DNA of 64,000 bases from Ascaphus truei (GCA_036426205.1 CM071570.1:52808984-52872983), one strand, 5' to 3'. Shown: positions 1 to 11,670, counted from the stretch's first letter. Made by a program: numbers and translations. Notes: generated from the letters alone by a model not told the origin.

Positions 1-57
1 CGAAATGGAGACAGATCAGTTAGGTATTTAAAGATGTGCTTTTGCAGTAGTTCTTTA

Positions 58-95
58 CTCCTTGATAAAGAACCCTAGTTCGAAACGCGTAGGAG
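58..95 (+). other. Hammerhead-ribozyme-like motif, decayed
   Basis: The order of parts fits a minimal hammerhead: stem I CTCC (58-61) with GGAG (92-95), a core segment TTGATAA (62-68) where the consensus is CTGATGA, stem II GAAC (70-73) with GTTC (78-81) around a 4-base loop, an intact GAAA (82-85), the self-pairing stem III CGCG (86-89) and TA before the cleavage point. Two core bases differ from consensus, so activity is unlikely. Such minimal hammerheads are known in the terminal repeats of Penelope-like elements and in retrozymes. No linked reverse transcriptase is seen beside it. Confidence 0.5.
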
Positions 96-943
96 GTGTT
101 TTTTGTGCCTTTTACTCCAATAAAGTTTGTTATTTGGATCCCCTCCTGACTCCAGTCATCGATGGTGCTCTTTTTCTTTCGTTTTACCTACCCCTATGAG
201 GCAGGCCATAGACCGTGTGATTTTTCAAAATACAATTGAATTAGTTTTTTCAACGCAACGGCCGCCTCACGTGAGCGGTTCAGCCAATGAACCAATACAT
301 CTTGGGCATGTTGTCCAAACCCACAGATTTGAGGAATTCTTGGACGTATTCAGAATATGCAGAAGTGAAGACTTGTTTCTTGATGTAGGAATACATTGTT
401 GGTTCCTTGTGACCTTTATCTCCCTGTAACGCAGGCACCATAAATAAGGTTGTAACTGCAGAGACTCATTCTGCCTGCAGAAAAATTGGCTCTGTATACT
501 GTACATTGTCAATACTATTTAGGAAAGAGTATTACCACATTATTTGTGTCATATTTGGTTCTGTTAACGTTCTCACAAATAGTTTATTCCTGAAATATTA
601 TTAGTGTTAATAATATGCATTAGGAAGTGACACAATAATATATTTTGTTTATCGTGTTGACAGAGAAATATGCATATAGTATTTGTCCTAAAATCAAGGA
701 ACTGAATTATTCCCGTCTTTGCCCATTACGCACAGAGGCAGCTAGCACTAATCTTTTTGTAATAAGAGGTTAAGTTACATTTTTCACAAATGTATTGCTT
801 AATATATTACTTTAATAATGCAGGCATGTACATCCGGTATGTCACTGTTTTTCAACACTCCAAAGTCTTTATGAGTATTTCTCATCAATTAGAATGCTTT
901 AGGTTAAAAAAAAAAAAAGACATACATAGCAAGTAACCATCCG
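96..943. other. No gene seen
   Basis: AT-rich unique-looking sequence. Short open frames at 127-429 and 267-512 overlap on opposite strands and look like chance. A short A-run lies near 906-918. Confidence 0.4.
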
Positions 944-1200
944 CACACTCAGACCCAAAAGGGCGAAACAGCTATCTGTAAGTAGGTTTGCTGGCCATGC
1001 ACTTCTTTAGCCCAAACTGTGCTGTAAAAAGTGTCTATAACAGCAGTGATATGCTTAAAGTGGATAAGAAGTAAAAAGTGACGCACTATTAGTGCTTTAC
1101 ATGTCATTACCCAGAATCCCTGGTTGCAGTGGACGCCCTGTATACCATGCGATTGTGAAGTATGGCAGGTTTGGGAACCTGTCTCAGGCATGTGCTCTTC
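944..1200 (+). repeat. Dispersed repeat starting with a hammerhead-like motif (copy 1)
   Basis: Positions 952-980 read GACCC, an AAAA loop, GGGC, GAAA, CAGCTA, then TC, which is the right-hand part of a hammerhead (stem II, GAAA, self-pairing stem III, cleavage site). The CTGATGA core to the left is lost. The next 200 bases, including a stretch around 1104-1130 reading CATTACCCAGAATCCCTGG, match the repeat at 56744-57010 on the same strand. This points to one interspersed family, possibly a retrozyme or the end of a Penelope-like element. Confidence 0.5.
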
Positions 1201-1679
1201 ATCATATATGCGGGAAAACTTTGCATGTTCACTAAATAACTGTCATCATTTTTATCATATCAATTTAAATGTGTTATTTCGGCAGAGAACAATTTGAAAT
1301 TGGTTGCATTAATGACAGTTTTGCTTATTATAATAGTTGTTACATTTCTCTTTTAAAGGAAACCGATTACGTATTGCAGCCTACTTCATTAAAAGATGGG
1401 TTAATCTTCGTTGCATTGTGAAGCACCAATATCGCGGTACAGTATATGCAATACTAAAGATAATACAGTAATAACCGTTTATCAGTGTGGATTACAGGAA
1501 CATGTGTTGTCTGTAGAGTGATCTGATTTTGCAATGTATGTGAGTCTTTTTACAACCATAAGGTACAGATGTAACAGAGGATTGTTCTCTTGAGGATGCA
1601 GTGTTAACACAATTCAGATTTGGAATAGGGACTCTGTACGCAATCTGCATAGCCATAAAATGTTAGAGCCTCTAGTGAG

Positions 1680-1700
1680 AATATATATATATATTATATA

Positions 1701-1736
<36 letters not shown>
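1680..1736. repeat. (AT)n microsatellite
   Basis: Nearly pure AT dinucleotide run with a few TT breaks. A further AT-rich stretch follows at 1762-1776. Confidence 0.9.
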
Positions 1737-1738
<2 letters not shown>

Positions 1739-1875
1739 CAGTTATATATAATTAAAATTTATTTATATATATATTATAAATCAAAAATAAATAGACGATA
1801 CCGTTTCTGGGGCTAACAAAATGCTTTTTTTTGAAGCTCGGCTAACATGGTACTGATACCTCTACATGTGTGTGT

Positions 1876-1910
1876 ATATTGTATATATGTATATATATAT
1901 ATATATATAT

Positions 1911-1949
<39 letters not shown>
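1876..1949. repeat. (TA)n microsatellite
   Basis: Almost uninterrupted TA run. It gives false open frames rich in Tyr and Ile on both strands. A (TG)n tract follows at about 2095-2113. Confidence 0.9.
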
Positions 1950-1951
<2 letters not shown>

Positions 1952-2929
1952 CACTCCACTGAAAATAGTATCTTGCTGGGTGCAAGCCACTTGGGACTGG
2001 AAAACCGAAAAGATGGAAGCAGGCACTCCAGGACTTCGTTTTGCAATAAACTTTATTTATTTTCCTAACAATGTTCCGGCTCTCTACAGGAGCTTGTGTG
2101 TGTGTGTGTGTGTATTTATATATACACATATATTCACACTAGCAATGTATTCTTCTCACTTGGTTAACATACCCACATAGAAACGTGGGTTTGTAGATAA
2201 GGAACACTAATTCCATGTAATCTATCCCACAGGCTCTGTAAAACTGATGGGAATTTATTCGATTTGAAAGGGGCTGTCCTTGGTTTACAGAATAAATGTA
2301 TTGAAAACAATTTACGTGTAATTCAGTTATCCCAAAAAAAAAAAAAAATTCTTAATTTTTTTCTCCACATCTCCGATGAGTGCCATCATTGAAAGAGTTG
2401 GTATCCTTCTTCTGGTGTGGGGTAGACCAAGATTAAGCAATTAATCGACTGCTCCTGTGAGAACCAGTCATTCTTGCTTGCAGGAATGGGGATTGAAGCT
2501 TCGCTATTTTTTGTATTTACAGTGTGTCTTTTGATTATAGGTATGAGTCGTTTTCACTTTAAGTGTCATTGAATCTTGCCTGCTACTGTGTGTGGATTAG
2601 AGCAGAAATAAGAAATAGGCCCTCAGACTGCACTCAAACCTTGTCATATTTCAAACATATGGTCTTCTGGAGTACAAATGTCTCCAGAAAGCAGCCACCA
2701 GAGATGGAAACTAAAATCCTAAATCAAAGGATCAATTAAATGTCCGCAATAAAATAATGGTTTCCACATTAATTATTACATGTGGAAACATAATGAAATA
2801 GAATCTTACTTTAATCAAACTAAGATGTGCCAAGTGTGTATGGATAAATATAAAGGGAAAACAATGAATGTTAAATCTGTGGCGAGGGGATCGCTGTGTA
2901 TCTTGTTTATTGATACTAAGATATTAGCT

Positions 2930-3345
2930 GGTACTCCCTTTGTCTGCCTCTCCCAACTCCAATCCATCCAAAATGCTGCTGCCAGACTCATCTTCATCAC
3001 TCACTGCTCCACTTTTGCTGCTCAACTACGCATATCCCTACATTGCCTTCTCATATTCTCTCAAATTTAATTTAAAAGACTAGTAATGACTTTCAAAGGT
3101 CTCAACGACGACTCAACGACAACGCCGCCTCCACCCTTACATCTCAGCCCTCATCCAGAAATACATACCTAACTCCCCCTATGTTCTGCCCACAACAACC
3201 GCCTTTCCTCCCACCTCATTGCCTCCTCTCACTCCCACCTGCAAGACTTCTCCTGTGCGGCCTCCTCTCTCTGGAATTCCCTACCACGCACCATCAGACT
3301 CTCCCCCAGCTTTCAGATGTTTAAAAATTCCTAGAAAACTCACTA
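2930..3345 (+). repeat. L2-like LINE 3' fragment
   Basis: The translation has LQSIQNAAARLIF, the hallmark of the C-terminal end of L2-type reverse transcriptase ORFs, followed by frame-broken text with the usual 'hWLP', 'YI..L' and 'WNSLP' landmarks. A truncated, decayed copy in the same orientation as the fragment at 12.73 kb. Confidence 0.7.
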
Positions 3346-5249
3346 GCTGTACTGTGAGTATAGGGGTTCTATTGGCACAATAGTATCAATATAGCCTGCG
3401 GTGCAGTTGCATACCCAGACAGTCTCCCTAATATACACATACAAACTCAGATTAGGGAGACTGTTAGTCACAATTAGTTACTGCGTGGGGTTGCAACTTT
3501 AAAGGTGGTGTGCTGAGAAAACATCCTGACAGGCTTCAGATTGATGTGCCTGTATGTGACTATATATTTTTTTGCAAACGCAATTTGATACAGAAGATGC
3601 ATCCTTCAGGGAGTCATATATATGAACTTTGAATATTGTAAATCAAGTTTCCCCTGAGATTGTCTTCACCCTTCAGGATATCAGCTGGACAGCACCACAC
3701 ATTTTATACCAAGTCTAAGCATTTTACTGACTCTGTAATATGAGTCAACATTGTTCTCATTATGACTTTCTTTACACTGAAGAAACTTAAGACCAGCCTT
3801 AGGGTAGTGTAATCAAAGGAAACGTTTTCTCAGGCTAACCGTGTGGAATTCATAACCATGTGATGTCACAGTGAAGCTAATACTTTGAAGGGGGAAGTGC
3901 TATCACTTGCATAACTAATAATAATTTACTAACAAACTGAATGTATGTTTGCTTAAAGCAGACATATATGTGTGTGTGTGTGTGAACATGTTTTAATTAA
4001 ATCTTGACCCTCGGTGCGCTTTTGTGTTTTACACACACACTTTACTTGAAGGGATTGAGGGGGTGTGAGAGATGGCTGCAAGTGTTCAGTCTGGAGCTAT
4101 TCTGCCCAGACATGCGGGGGAAGGGAAACAGGCAGGGGTGAGGAGGGATTGGCTGTGTGGAGTGACAGCCCCGCCCCCTCAGCACGCAAGGAAAAAACCT
4201 GCAGCAGGGGAAACAGAGGTGCCGGTGGTACTGAGTACTGGACAGTAAAAAAAGTTCTTAGTAACGCAATGCCCTTTCAGGATGAAAAAACAGCACTTAA
4301 CACTGCGTTAGTGAGCTTTGAAGATAATCGTTAGCACTTAATAAAGTGCTAACTTAGGTTTGTTAAGGTAACATTGGACCTCTGTGAATATAGGCATTCA
4401 TGCTGTAGACCTCCCCCTCATTTTCTAAACCCACATGTGTCAATTTTGAAAAATGAAGCGTGCCAGTAGGAAAAAACCTTGGAAGAGTACTGATGTAGCC
4501 TGTTACTGTCCTCGTAGTCATGGTAAGAAAATCAAAACACTGCGGGGACAGTAAGAGCTGTGGTTTCCTGCGTGTGACCCGTTCTTCCAAATGAGACCCT
4601 TCCCCATTGCAGTGAGTAGGCAATGACACATTGGGGTTCTGAGTATTGGCTTTTTATTTATCCTTAAAACGTGGAACACAAAAAGTATTTTTTTTAATTT
4701 GTGCTGTTTTCTATGTCTGTTTCTTCATTTTCCTTGAAATTACTTAATTGCGGCATAAAGGAATAAGATATCACATTCTAAAATATAGCGTGCAGTACTT
4801 TTTTCCTGTACAGGAATTCACGTGATAATCCATATTTGTATGTGTCTGCCATTAGTTCACTTTGTTCCTACAATAAAGCTTGTGAACAATCCAGTCCGGA
4901 CCCCAAAATGTTGTTCCAACACAGCATTCGTTTCTTAATAACTTCACAGAGAAAGCATATTTTGAATTGTGAGTAAAACATACTTGGCTACACTACCTTT
5001 TCTATTTTTCTTCTTATGCTATTTGTGCTAGCCACACCATAGTGGTCTGTACCATAAATATATTAATATGCCTTGATTTATATTTGTATACAAGAAATGG
5101 AACCTTTGTTCTTTTATGAAATGAAATTACCGTATTTGAATAATAACAAAAGACAAAAATTCTCAATGCTACATCCAATGTGACCAAATATATAGTTAAA
5201 TACTTCAATGTTAGTATTCTCATGAGTAGGGGTCATTTAGTTAAACCCT
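3346..5249. other. No gene seen; one GC-richer patch
   Basis: Mostly AT-rich sequence. A GC-richer patch at about 4040-4340 has an 89-codon open frame (4065-4334, plus) with no recognisable protein features. A short TG run sits near 3968-3983. Confidence 0.4.
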
Positions 5250-6398
5250 TTGGCCAGACCGTTATAATGGCAGGAGAACTACCTACTAGTAACTTGCGAT
5301 GTTACATCGCTATATACCTGCATTAAGCATGTGGATGGACTTGAAGCTGGGAGGAAGGTTATTGATAATGATCCATTAATTTTGAGTGATCAAAAGGATT
5401 TTATATTAGAATGGATAAAGTTTGTCTTTAATCATAATGTTTTTTGGTTCAATGGCACATTCTTCTTACATAAATGCGGGATTGCTATGGGTACCAGGTT
5501 CGCACCAAGCTACGTCAATAAATTTATGGCCGATTGGGAGACCAACAACATCTGTCTGGCAATCCATTTGGTGCGAACCTGGTCCTCTTGAAAAGATACA
5601 TAGACGATGTCCTCTTTAATAGGAAAGGAAGTGAGATGGATCTAGAGGATTTTTTTATGCATATTAACAATAACAACATAAATTTGGTATTCACATCTGA
5701 AATGAGCAGATAGAAAATTAACTTTTTAGATTTAACTATATATATAGCGGACAATCTGCTAAAAACAAAGACCTTTTATAAGGAAGTTGATGCAAATAAC
5801 CATCTACTAAACACAAGCTGCCATCATCCCAAATGGCTAAGTAATATACCTTATGGCCAATTCCGACATATCCAGAGGAATTGTACTGAAAAGGAGGTAT
5901 ATATAGACCAAGCAGAAGTACTCAAGAAAAGGTTTCTGGAAAGAAACTATAATATAGATAATATTGAAAAAGCGGTAGAAAGAACAAATCTACTGAGAGA
6001 TGATGTACTGAAACCTAAAACAGCTATGGAGAAAGAGTATGAGGTTCCTTTTATTACACAGTACAACAGAGAGGCCAATAACATTAGAAATATTGTTAGA
6101 AAACACTGGCATGTTGTACACAAGGATACAGTCTTGAAAGGACACCTCCCGAACAGTCCCAGAGTCATTTTTAGGAAAGCAGCTAGCATTAAAGGGAAAC
6201 TAGCCCCCAGTGTTTTTAGAAAAGAAGAAACTACACAACCACAACAATGGCTTCCTAAACTGATTGTTTATTTCACTGCTTTTCCTGTAAGGCCTGTAAA
6301 CAAGCGCCTAAAGAAAAAAATGATTTTATTTCAAATGTTACTAAGGAGGGTTTTAAAATAAAACAGTTTATTAATTGCAGAATGTCATTTGTCATATA
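5250..6398 (+). pseudogene. Penelope-like element reverse transcriptase, broken
   Basis: Penelope-like elements are retrotransposons with a reverse transcriptase and a GIY-YIG endonuclease. Here the palm begins with DVTSLYT (about 5303-5323), then FLHKCGIAMGTRFAPSY (from about 5462), which is the family's signature block, and the catalytic YIDD near 5598. Downstream text through about 6361 continues the RT thumb and linker. The reading frame is broken by a frameshift near 5570 and a stop near 5711. The 5' part of the ORF is missing. The copy is cut at 6398 by the Tc1-like insertion; its endonuclease part resumes at 7979. Confidence 0.85.
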
Positions 6399-7978
6399 TA
6401 GTTGTGTGAAAAAGAAAGTACACCCTCTTTGAATTCTATGGTTTTACATATAAGGACATAATAACAATCATCTGTTCCTTAGCAGATCTTAAAATTAGGT
6501 AAATACAACCTCAGATGAACAACAACACATGACATATTACACGTGTCATGATTTATTTAACAAAAATAAAGCCATAATGGAGAAGCCATGTGTGAAAAAC
6601 TAAGTATACCTTATGATTCAATAGCTTGTAGAACCACCTTTAGCAACAATAACTTGAAGTAATCATCAGTAATCAGTCTCCCACATCGTTGTGGAGGAAT
6701 TTTGGTCCACTCTTCTTTACAATGTTGCTTCAGTTCATGGAGGTTTGTGGGTATTTGTTTATGCCACAGCATTTCAATCGGGTTGAGGTCTAGACTTTGA
6801 CTGGGCCATTGCAACACCTTGATTTTTTTCTTTTTCAGCCATTCTGTTGTAGATTTGCTGGTGTGCTTGGAATCATTGTCCTGTTGCATGAACTCATTTC
6901 GGCCAAGCTTTAGCTGTCAGACTGATGGCCTCACATTTGACTCTAGAATACTTTGGTATACAGAGGAGTTCATGGTCGACTCAATGAGTGCAAGGTTCCC
7001 AGGTCCTGTGGCTGCAAAACAAGCCCAAATTATCACCCCTCCACCACCGTGCTTGACAGTTGGTATGAGGTGTTTGTGCATATATGCTGTGTTTCGTTTT
7101 CACCAAAAGTGTCGCTGTGCATTATGGCTAAACATCTCCACTTTGGTCTCACCTGTCCAAAGGACATTGTTCCAGCAGTCTTGTGGTTTGTTCAGATGCA
7201 ACTTTTCAAACCTAAGCCGTGCTGTCATGTTCTTTTTAGAGAGACGAGGCTTTCTCCTGGCAACCCTTCCAAAGAAACCATACTTGTTCAGTCTTTTTCT
7301 AATTGTACTGTCATGAACTTTAACATTTAACATGCTAACTGAGGCCTGTAGAGTCTGAGATGTAACTCTTGTTTTTTTTGCAATTTCTCTGAGCATTGCA
7401 TGGTCTAACCTTGGGGTGAATTTGCTGGGACGTCCACTCCTGGTAAAATTGGCAACTGTCTTGAATGTTTTCCACTTTTGAATAGTCTTTCTCACTGTAG
7501 AATGATGGACTTTAAATTGTTTGGAAATGGCTTTTTTAACCCTTCCCAGATTGAGGGGCAGCAACAATTGCTTCTCTAAGATCATTGCTGATGTCTTTCC
7601 TCCTTGGCATTGTGTTAACACACCTGAATGCTCCAGACCAGCAAACTGCTAAAACTTCGGCTTTTATAGAGGTGGTCACACTTGCTGATGATCAATTAAT
7701 CAAGGGCATTTGATTAGCAGCACCTGTCTGCTACTTAGCATCTTAATTCCTATGGAAGCAGTAAAGGTGTACTTAGTTTTTCACAAATAACTTCTCCATT
7801 TTGGCTTTATATTTGTTAAATAAATCATGACACGGTGTAATATGTCATTTGTTGTTGTTCATCTGAGGTTGTATTTATCTATTTTTGTGACCTGCTAAGG
7901 AACAGAGGATTGTTTTTATGTCCTGATATGTAAAACCATAGAATTCAAAGAGGGAATACTTTATTTTTCACACAACTG
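6399..7978 (-). mobile_element. Tc1/mariner-like transposon, near full length
   Basis: A 1,580-base element with long terminal inverted repeats of roughly 200 bases. Left end reads TAGTTGTGTGAAAAAG; right end, reversed, reads CAGTTGTGTGAAAAAT, so the left terminal base has changed from the usual C. It is flanked by TA on both sides (6397-6398 and 7979-7980), the target duplication of this superfamily. It lies inside the Penelope-like element and carries one broken transposase gene on the minus strand. Confidence 0.93.
6611..7610 (-). pseudogene. Tc1-like transposase, inactivated
   Basis: Cut-and-paste DNA transposase of the DD34E type. The likely start is the ATG at 7610-7608 (MPRRKDISNDL), and the stop is TAA at 6613-6611, giving about 333 codons, normal for Tc1. 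The N-terminal helix-turn-helix part is visible (SKQFKVHHSTVRKTIQKW). A frameshift near 7550 separates the first 20 residues from the rest, and at least one more lies between about 6890 and 7100. The first catalytic Asp is lost: the usual WTDE is WTGE, with a GGT codon at 7153-7151. The second Asp (MQQDND) and the final Glu (DLNPIE) remain. It cannot be active. Confidence 0.93.
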
Positions 7979-8078
7979 TATCTCTTAGAATGCCCATGTG
8001 GACTCAAGTACGTGGGACGTACCTCAAGACCATTGAGGGTTCGCGTGCTGGAGCACATGGGCAACATCAGAAAACAGA
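7979..8078 (+). pseudogene. Penelope-like element, GIY-YIG endonuclease fragment
   Basis: The frame reads YLLECPCGLKYVGRTSRPL and onward to EHMGNI, the start of the GIY-YIG nuclease domain of Penelope-like elements. It continues in register from 6396 if the Tc1-like element and one copy of the TA are ignored, so both halves belong to one element. The rest of the domain is missing after about 8078, where unrelated repeat sequence begins. Confidence 0.85.
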
Positions 8079-8880
8079 TATTAACACACAAACAAACAAA
8101 ATACCAGCGCTCTACCAATAGTAGATAGTTTGGGTTGAAGAAGTCCAAATATGATGTCTTCAGAAGGCTTGGTTTCTCAGCCCCCCAAGGTTCTGCCAGG
8201 GAACCTCCAAACATATGTAAAAAAACAAAGATGACAAACACCTCTTAGATGACTAAAAGATATAGGTATTAGGCTACAAGCCCCTATCCTTACTTAAAGG
8301 TAATTAATTTGTAGTGCAGCAGCAGAGAGATGCAGGGGTGAGTTTCACCACAATATAGAACAAAGTCCCATCAATATGACTGTCCACAGAATATAGTATG
8401 TAAATACTGTTCTTGTTTGGAACCTGTCTGATGTTTTGTTATTCCTCTGTGTGGTTGTCTGTCAGGGGTGCACTGTAGGATCCGCATCTGGAAAATGCTG
8501 CAATCGCCCGCAATCACACATCTCCCCATGCTGGGATTCTCTAGTATCTTCCCGGTGCTTGCTCCCACAACTGACTTCCTGTGTCTGACGTCACCACCTC
8601 AGTTCTGGCCGTGTGCTGTTAACACACAGTGTGTCTAAACATTTTAGTCTATTTCATGGAGGGAACTCAATTGGTTTGATTTTAATGGGCATTGAGGCTG
8701 TGGCCGAATGTTGGAGAGGAGGCGATAGGCTCCAGAAACTATGCCAAAGGGAAACATACTGGATCTACAAAATGAAGTAGTTGGTCCCCAATGGATTAAA
8801 TATTGATATTGATGTTGGGGCCTTCATCTAACAACGAAGATTATATCCAGTACACCCAACTTACCATTTATAAAACTACA
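8079..8880. other. Unclassified repeat-like sequence
   Basis: No coding signal. The stretch has short CA-rich tracts and a GC-richer part near 8470-8620. I cannot assign it to a family. Confidence 0.35.
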
Positions 8881-9389
8881 GGCCTCATGCAGTAAGCGCC
8901 GAAAAAAATTATCGTCAGGGTTTTGAACTCGCCATGTTTTTGCCGAGTTGCTCTCATGGTATGCAGAAAGGCCCGAATACCAGTGAGAGCAACATTAGCA
9001 AACATGGCGAGTTGCCAGCGCTGAGACGATCTACCCTCCGAGAAGGGCTCACCCGGCGAGTTCTATCTGCTGCAGAGAGATCCACCTCGCTCAGCGATAC
9101 TCTCACCGGAAAGAAAAATATTTTAACAATTAAATTGTATTCCCATTGTACATGAGCATGGGGTCTCCTGAGCTGAACCGCATTAGTTTCAGCCTCGGGG
9201 ACCCCCTTCTTCATGCGATACAGGCCCCATTATGGGGTGCCGGTATCTCCTATGCATTTAAATGTCCCGGTCACGTGATCGGGGAATTTAAATTCTGCAG
9301 GGGGATACCGGTACCCCATAATGGGGCCTGTATCTCATGAAGTAGGGGGTCCCCAAGGCTGAAACCAATGCGGTTCAGCTCAGGAGACC
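8881..9389. repeat. Palindromic repeat element (family A, copy 1)
   Basis: Two inverted-repeat blocks. Within 8928-9016, sequence around GAACTCGCCATG and its reverse flank a short centre. Then 9162-9389 is a long hairpin: GGTCTCCTGAGCTGAACC at its left edge is mirrored exactly at 9372-9389, and most of the 95-base arms match. The same module, with TGAGCTGAACCGCATT and a mirrored 'gggtgccggtatc', recurs at 42194-42401 and 42490-42780. Non-coding; probably a non-autonomous DNA element. Confidence 0.7.
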
Positions 9390-9760
9390 GGAACAACGAA
9401 AGGAAGGAGCGGTGCACTGAGGTAAGTAGAAAAAAACAAACGCAGCTCTAACAAAAACGACTATTTATTGAAAAAAGGGACAAACATCACGAAGCTAAGA
9501 ACCTCTGACGCGTTTCATTCCACGGGGGACTTTGTCAAAGAGTGAATGGTAAACCGTCTACATACTCCTCTATATACCACCAGCTATACTGTGATAGGCT
9601 AATCACAAAAGTAGTTAAGAATGGCACCTCCTCTAAACAGCTGAAAGTTAATGAATTAGAGTGCCGTTCGTTCTATACAGACATAGCAGTGTACAAGAGA
9701 AGAGAGAAGGGTAAAAACATACAAATGTAATTATTACATAATAACATTTTAAGAATTAAA
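9390..9760 (-). repeat. Penelope-like terminal region (probable)
   Basis: The hairpin element ends abruptly at 9389 and new sequence begins that contains a hammerhead-like motif on the minus strand (9503-9542). Similar hammerhead-bearing terminal repeats are known for Penelope-like elements. No RT or endonuclease text is visible, so the assignment rests on the motif. Confidence 0.35.
9503..9542 (-). other. Hammerhead-ribozyme-like motif, decayed
   Basis: Read on the minus strand: stem I CTCT (9542-9539), core TTGACAA (consensus CTGAYGA), stem II AGTCC paired imperfectly with GGAAT across a short loop, intact GAAA (9516-9513), self-pairing stem III CGCG, TC at the cleavage site, and stem I AGAG (9506-9503). 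The core differs from consensus at two positions and stem II has a mismatch, so it is probably a relic. Confidence 0.5.
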
Positions 9761-11143
9761 CAAACAAAATAACAAACATCTAATTGCAACAATACAGTAA
9801 GATAGTATCAACAGTAATGGCAAAAATAATATAAAACCAACATACAAGCAACATGAGTAAGAACAAGGAGAGGATTTAAATGAAGAAATAACGTGAAATA
9901 ACAATGAAATAACATTATCAAAATATGATCAGAGACAAGATCACCACCAGAGTGTGAACCTGAGTGCTATATTGGGTTCCTTCTCTCCTTCATATTCTAC
10001 TATTGTAACTACTAATAATAACTCCGGTACCTGTACCACACAGAATAATGCGTATACACACACACATGGACGTGCACCGGGTGCACACATCAACATAGGT
10101 ATTCCCCAAAGTACCTTATGTCCAAACCCCACCCACGTGTGTTGGAGATAGCGCTATCCCTGGACGTGTTGGTGCACTCTTTATAGATACCTGCCCGGGC
10201 TCCAGCCACGGGCGCCGCTATACACTGAAGTGGATCCGCCTGATCCGACGTGATGTCCTCCTACACGTGGGGTGACTTCCAGCGTGGATAATATCACCGC
10301 AGCTCCGCACCGTCTGTACTTTGACGGGGATCCGTCTGCAACCGGCTGGCCGCAGTCACTGCTTGGCGGGGCCTCCGAGAAGATAGTCTCTATATAACTC
10401 TGGGGGGGTCTGAGCCCAGACCCAGTAATCAGGCTGCGCACTACTGAGTGGCTTCTAACTTAACTAAATAGCTAAATGGGGCAGAACTCCTCAAGTAGGG
10501 CCTGTCCCTGAAGCAACCACAAACTGGGGCAATGGTAACTTATCTGGGGCCTCTGGGGGTAACTAGGCCTAGTGCAAGGGGCTACTGCTCCCTGCACACA
10601 CCCTAACTCACCCAGCTCCCAGCTCCAACTGACACTCTTTAAAAAAAACTGTCTAAACTGTAATTTCTCACAGCTTCACTGGTTGCCTAGCAACATGTAA
10701 CGGCAGCCTCTCTTAACTGTCCCTATTCAAAACTGCCAGCGCAGGCTCCCTTGCACTGAAAAGGCCTTAATTGCAAATGCAGCCGCCCTATTGACTAAGC
10801 CGCAGCATGTGTCAATCCCCTGAGGGATACCGGGGCTATATATATTAAAAAAAAAACATTTTTAAGTGCCACTTGGATTGCCTCTTTATAGGTGCAATTC
10901 CTCCCAGAACCAAAGCAAGCTCATTCCAGTGACATGTTTAAAGTGTCTCATCTGAGTAATTTATAGATTTTTTTACCCAAATCTGACACGTATAAATATA
11001 TTGTATTTATTTTGTTAAAGTTACACTTGGGAGGGGTTTGACTTCCTTTGGCTGTTCCCTTTTGTGTGACGTCACTGTATGTTCAGCTAATACTTGTACA
11101 GCCAGAGTCCCACCTTCCCTTAACTTTATTTGTTCTCTGATAA
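9761..11143. other. No gene seen; CpG-rich patch at 10.15-10.45 kb
   Basis: 9761-10130 is AT-rich. 10140-10450 is rich in G, C and CpG with open frames on the minus strand (10181-10441) but no recognisable protein. 10450-11140 shows nothing definite apart from short A-runs. Confidence 0.35.
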
Positions 11144-11670
11144 GCACCGAGTGGGATATGGACCGGGTGGGATAAGGACAGGGTGGGATAAGGACAGGGT
11201 GGGATAAGGACCGGGTGGGATAAGGACCGGGTGGGATAAGGACAGGGTGGGAAAAGGACAGGGTGGGATAAGGACCGGGTGGGATAAGGACAGGGTGGGA
11301 TAAGGACCGGGGGAAAAAACACAGGGTGGGATAAGGACCGGGGAAATAAACACAGGGTGGGATAAGGACCGGGGAAATAAACACAGGGTGGGATAAGCAC
11401 AGGGTGGGATAAGGACCGGGGAAATAAACACAGGGTGGAATAAGCACAGGGTGGGATAAGGACCGGGGAAATAAACACAGGGTGGGATAAGCACAGGGTG
11501 GGATAAGGACCGGGGAAATAAACACAGGGTGGGATAAGGACAGGGTGGGATAAGCACAGGGTGGGATAAGGACCGGGGAAATAAACACAGGGTGGGATAA
11601 GCACAGGGTGGGATAAAGACAGGGTTAGATAAGCACAGGGTGGGATAAGGACATGGTGTAATAAGCACCG
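11144..11670. repeat. 16-bp GC-rich minisatellite, about 30 units
   Basis: Tandem units of the type GGGTGGGATAAGGACA. In the middle of the array many units alternate with a variant reading GGGGAAATAAACACA, which gives a higher-order repeat of about 30-50 bases. The plus strand has G-runs every few bases. On the minus strand the array is open in all three frames and gives false proteins of the LSHPVLIPP type. Confidence 0.95.

Noticed and set aside
1813..2180. Tyr/Ile-rich frames on both strands near 2 kb
   Set aside because: Translations of the TA microsatellite.
5014..5223. 69-codon minus-strand frame before the Penelope-like element
   Set aside because: AT-rich, no motif, and it does not continue the retroelement.
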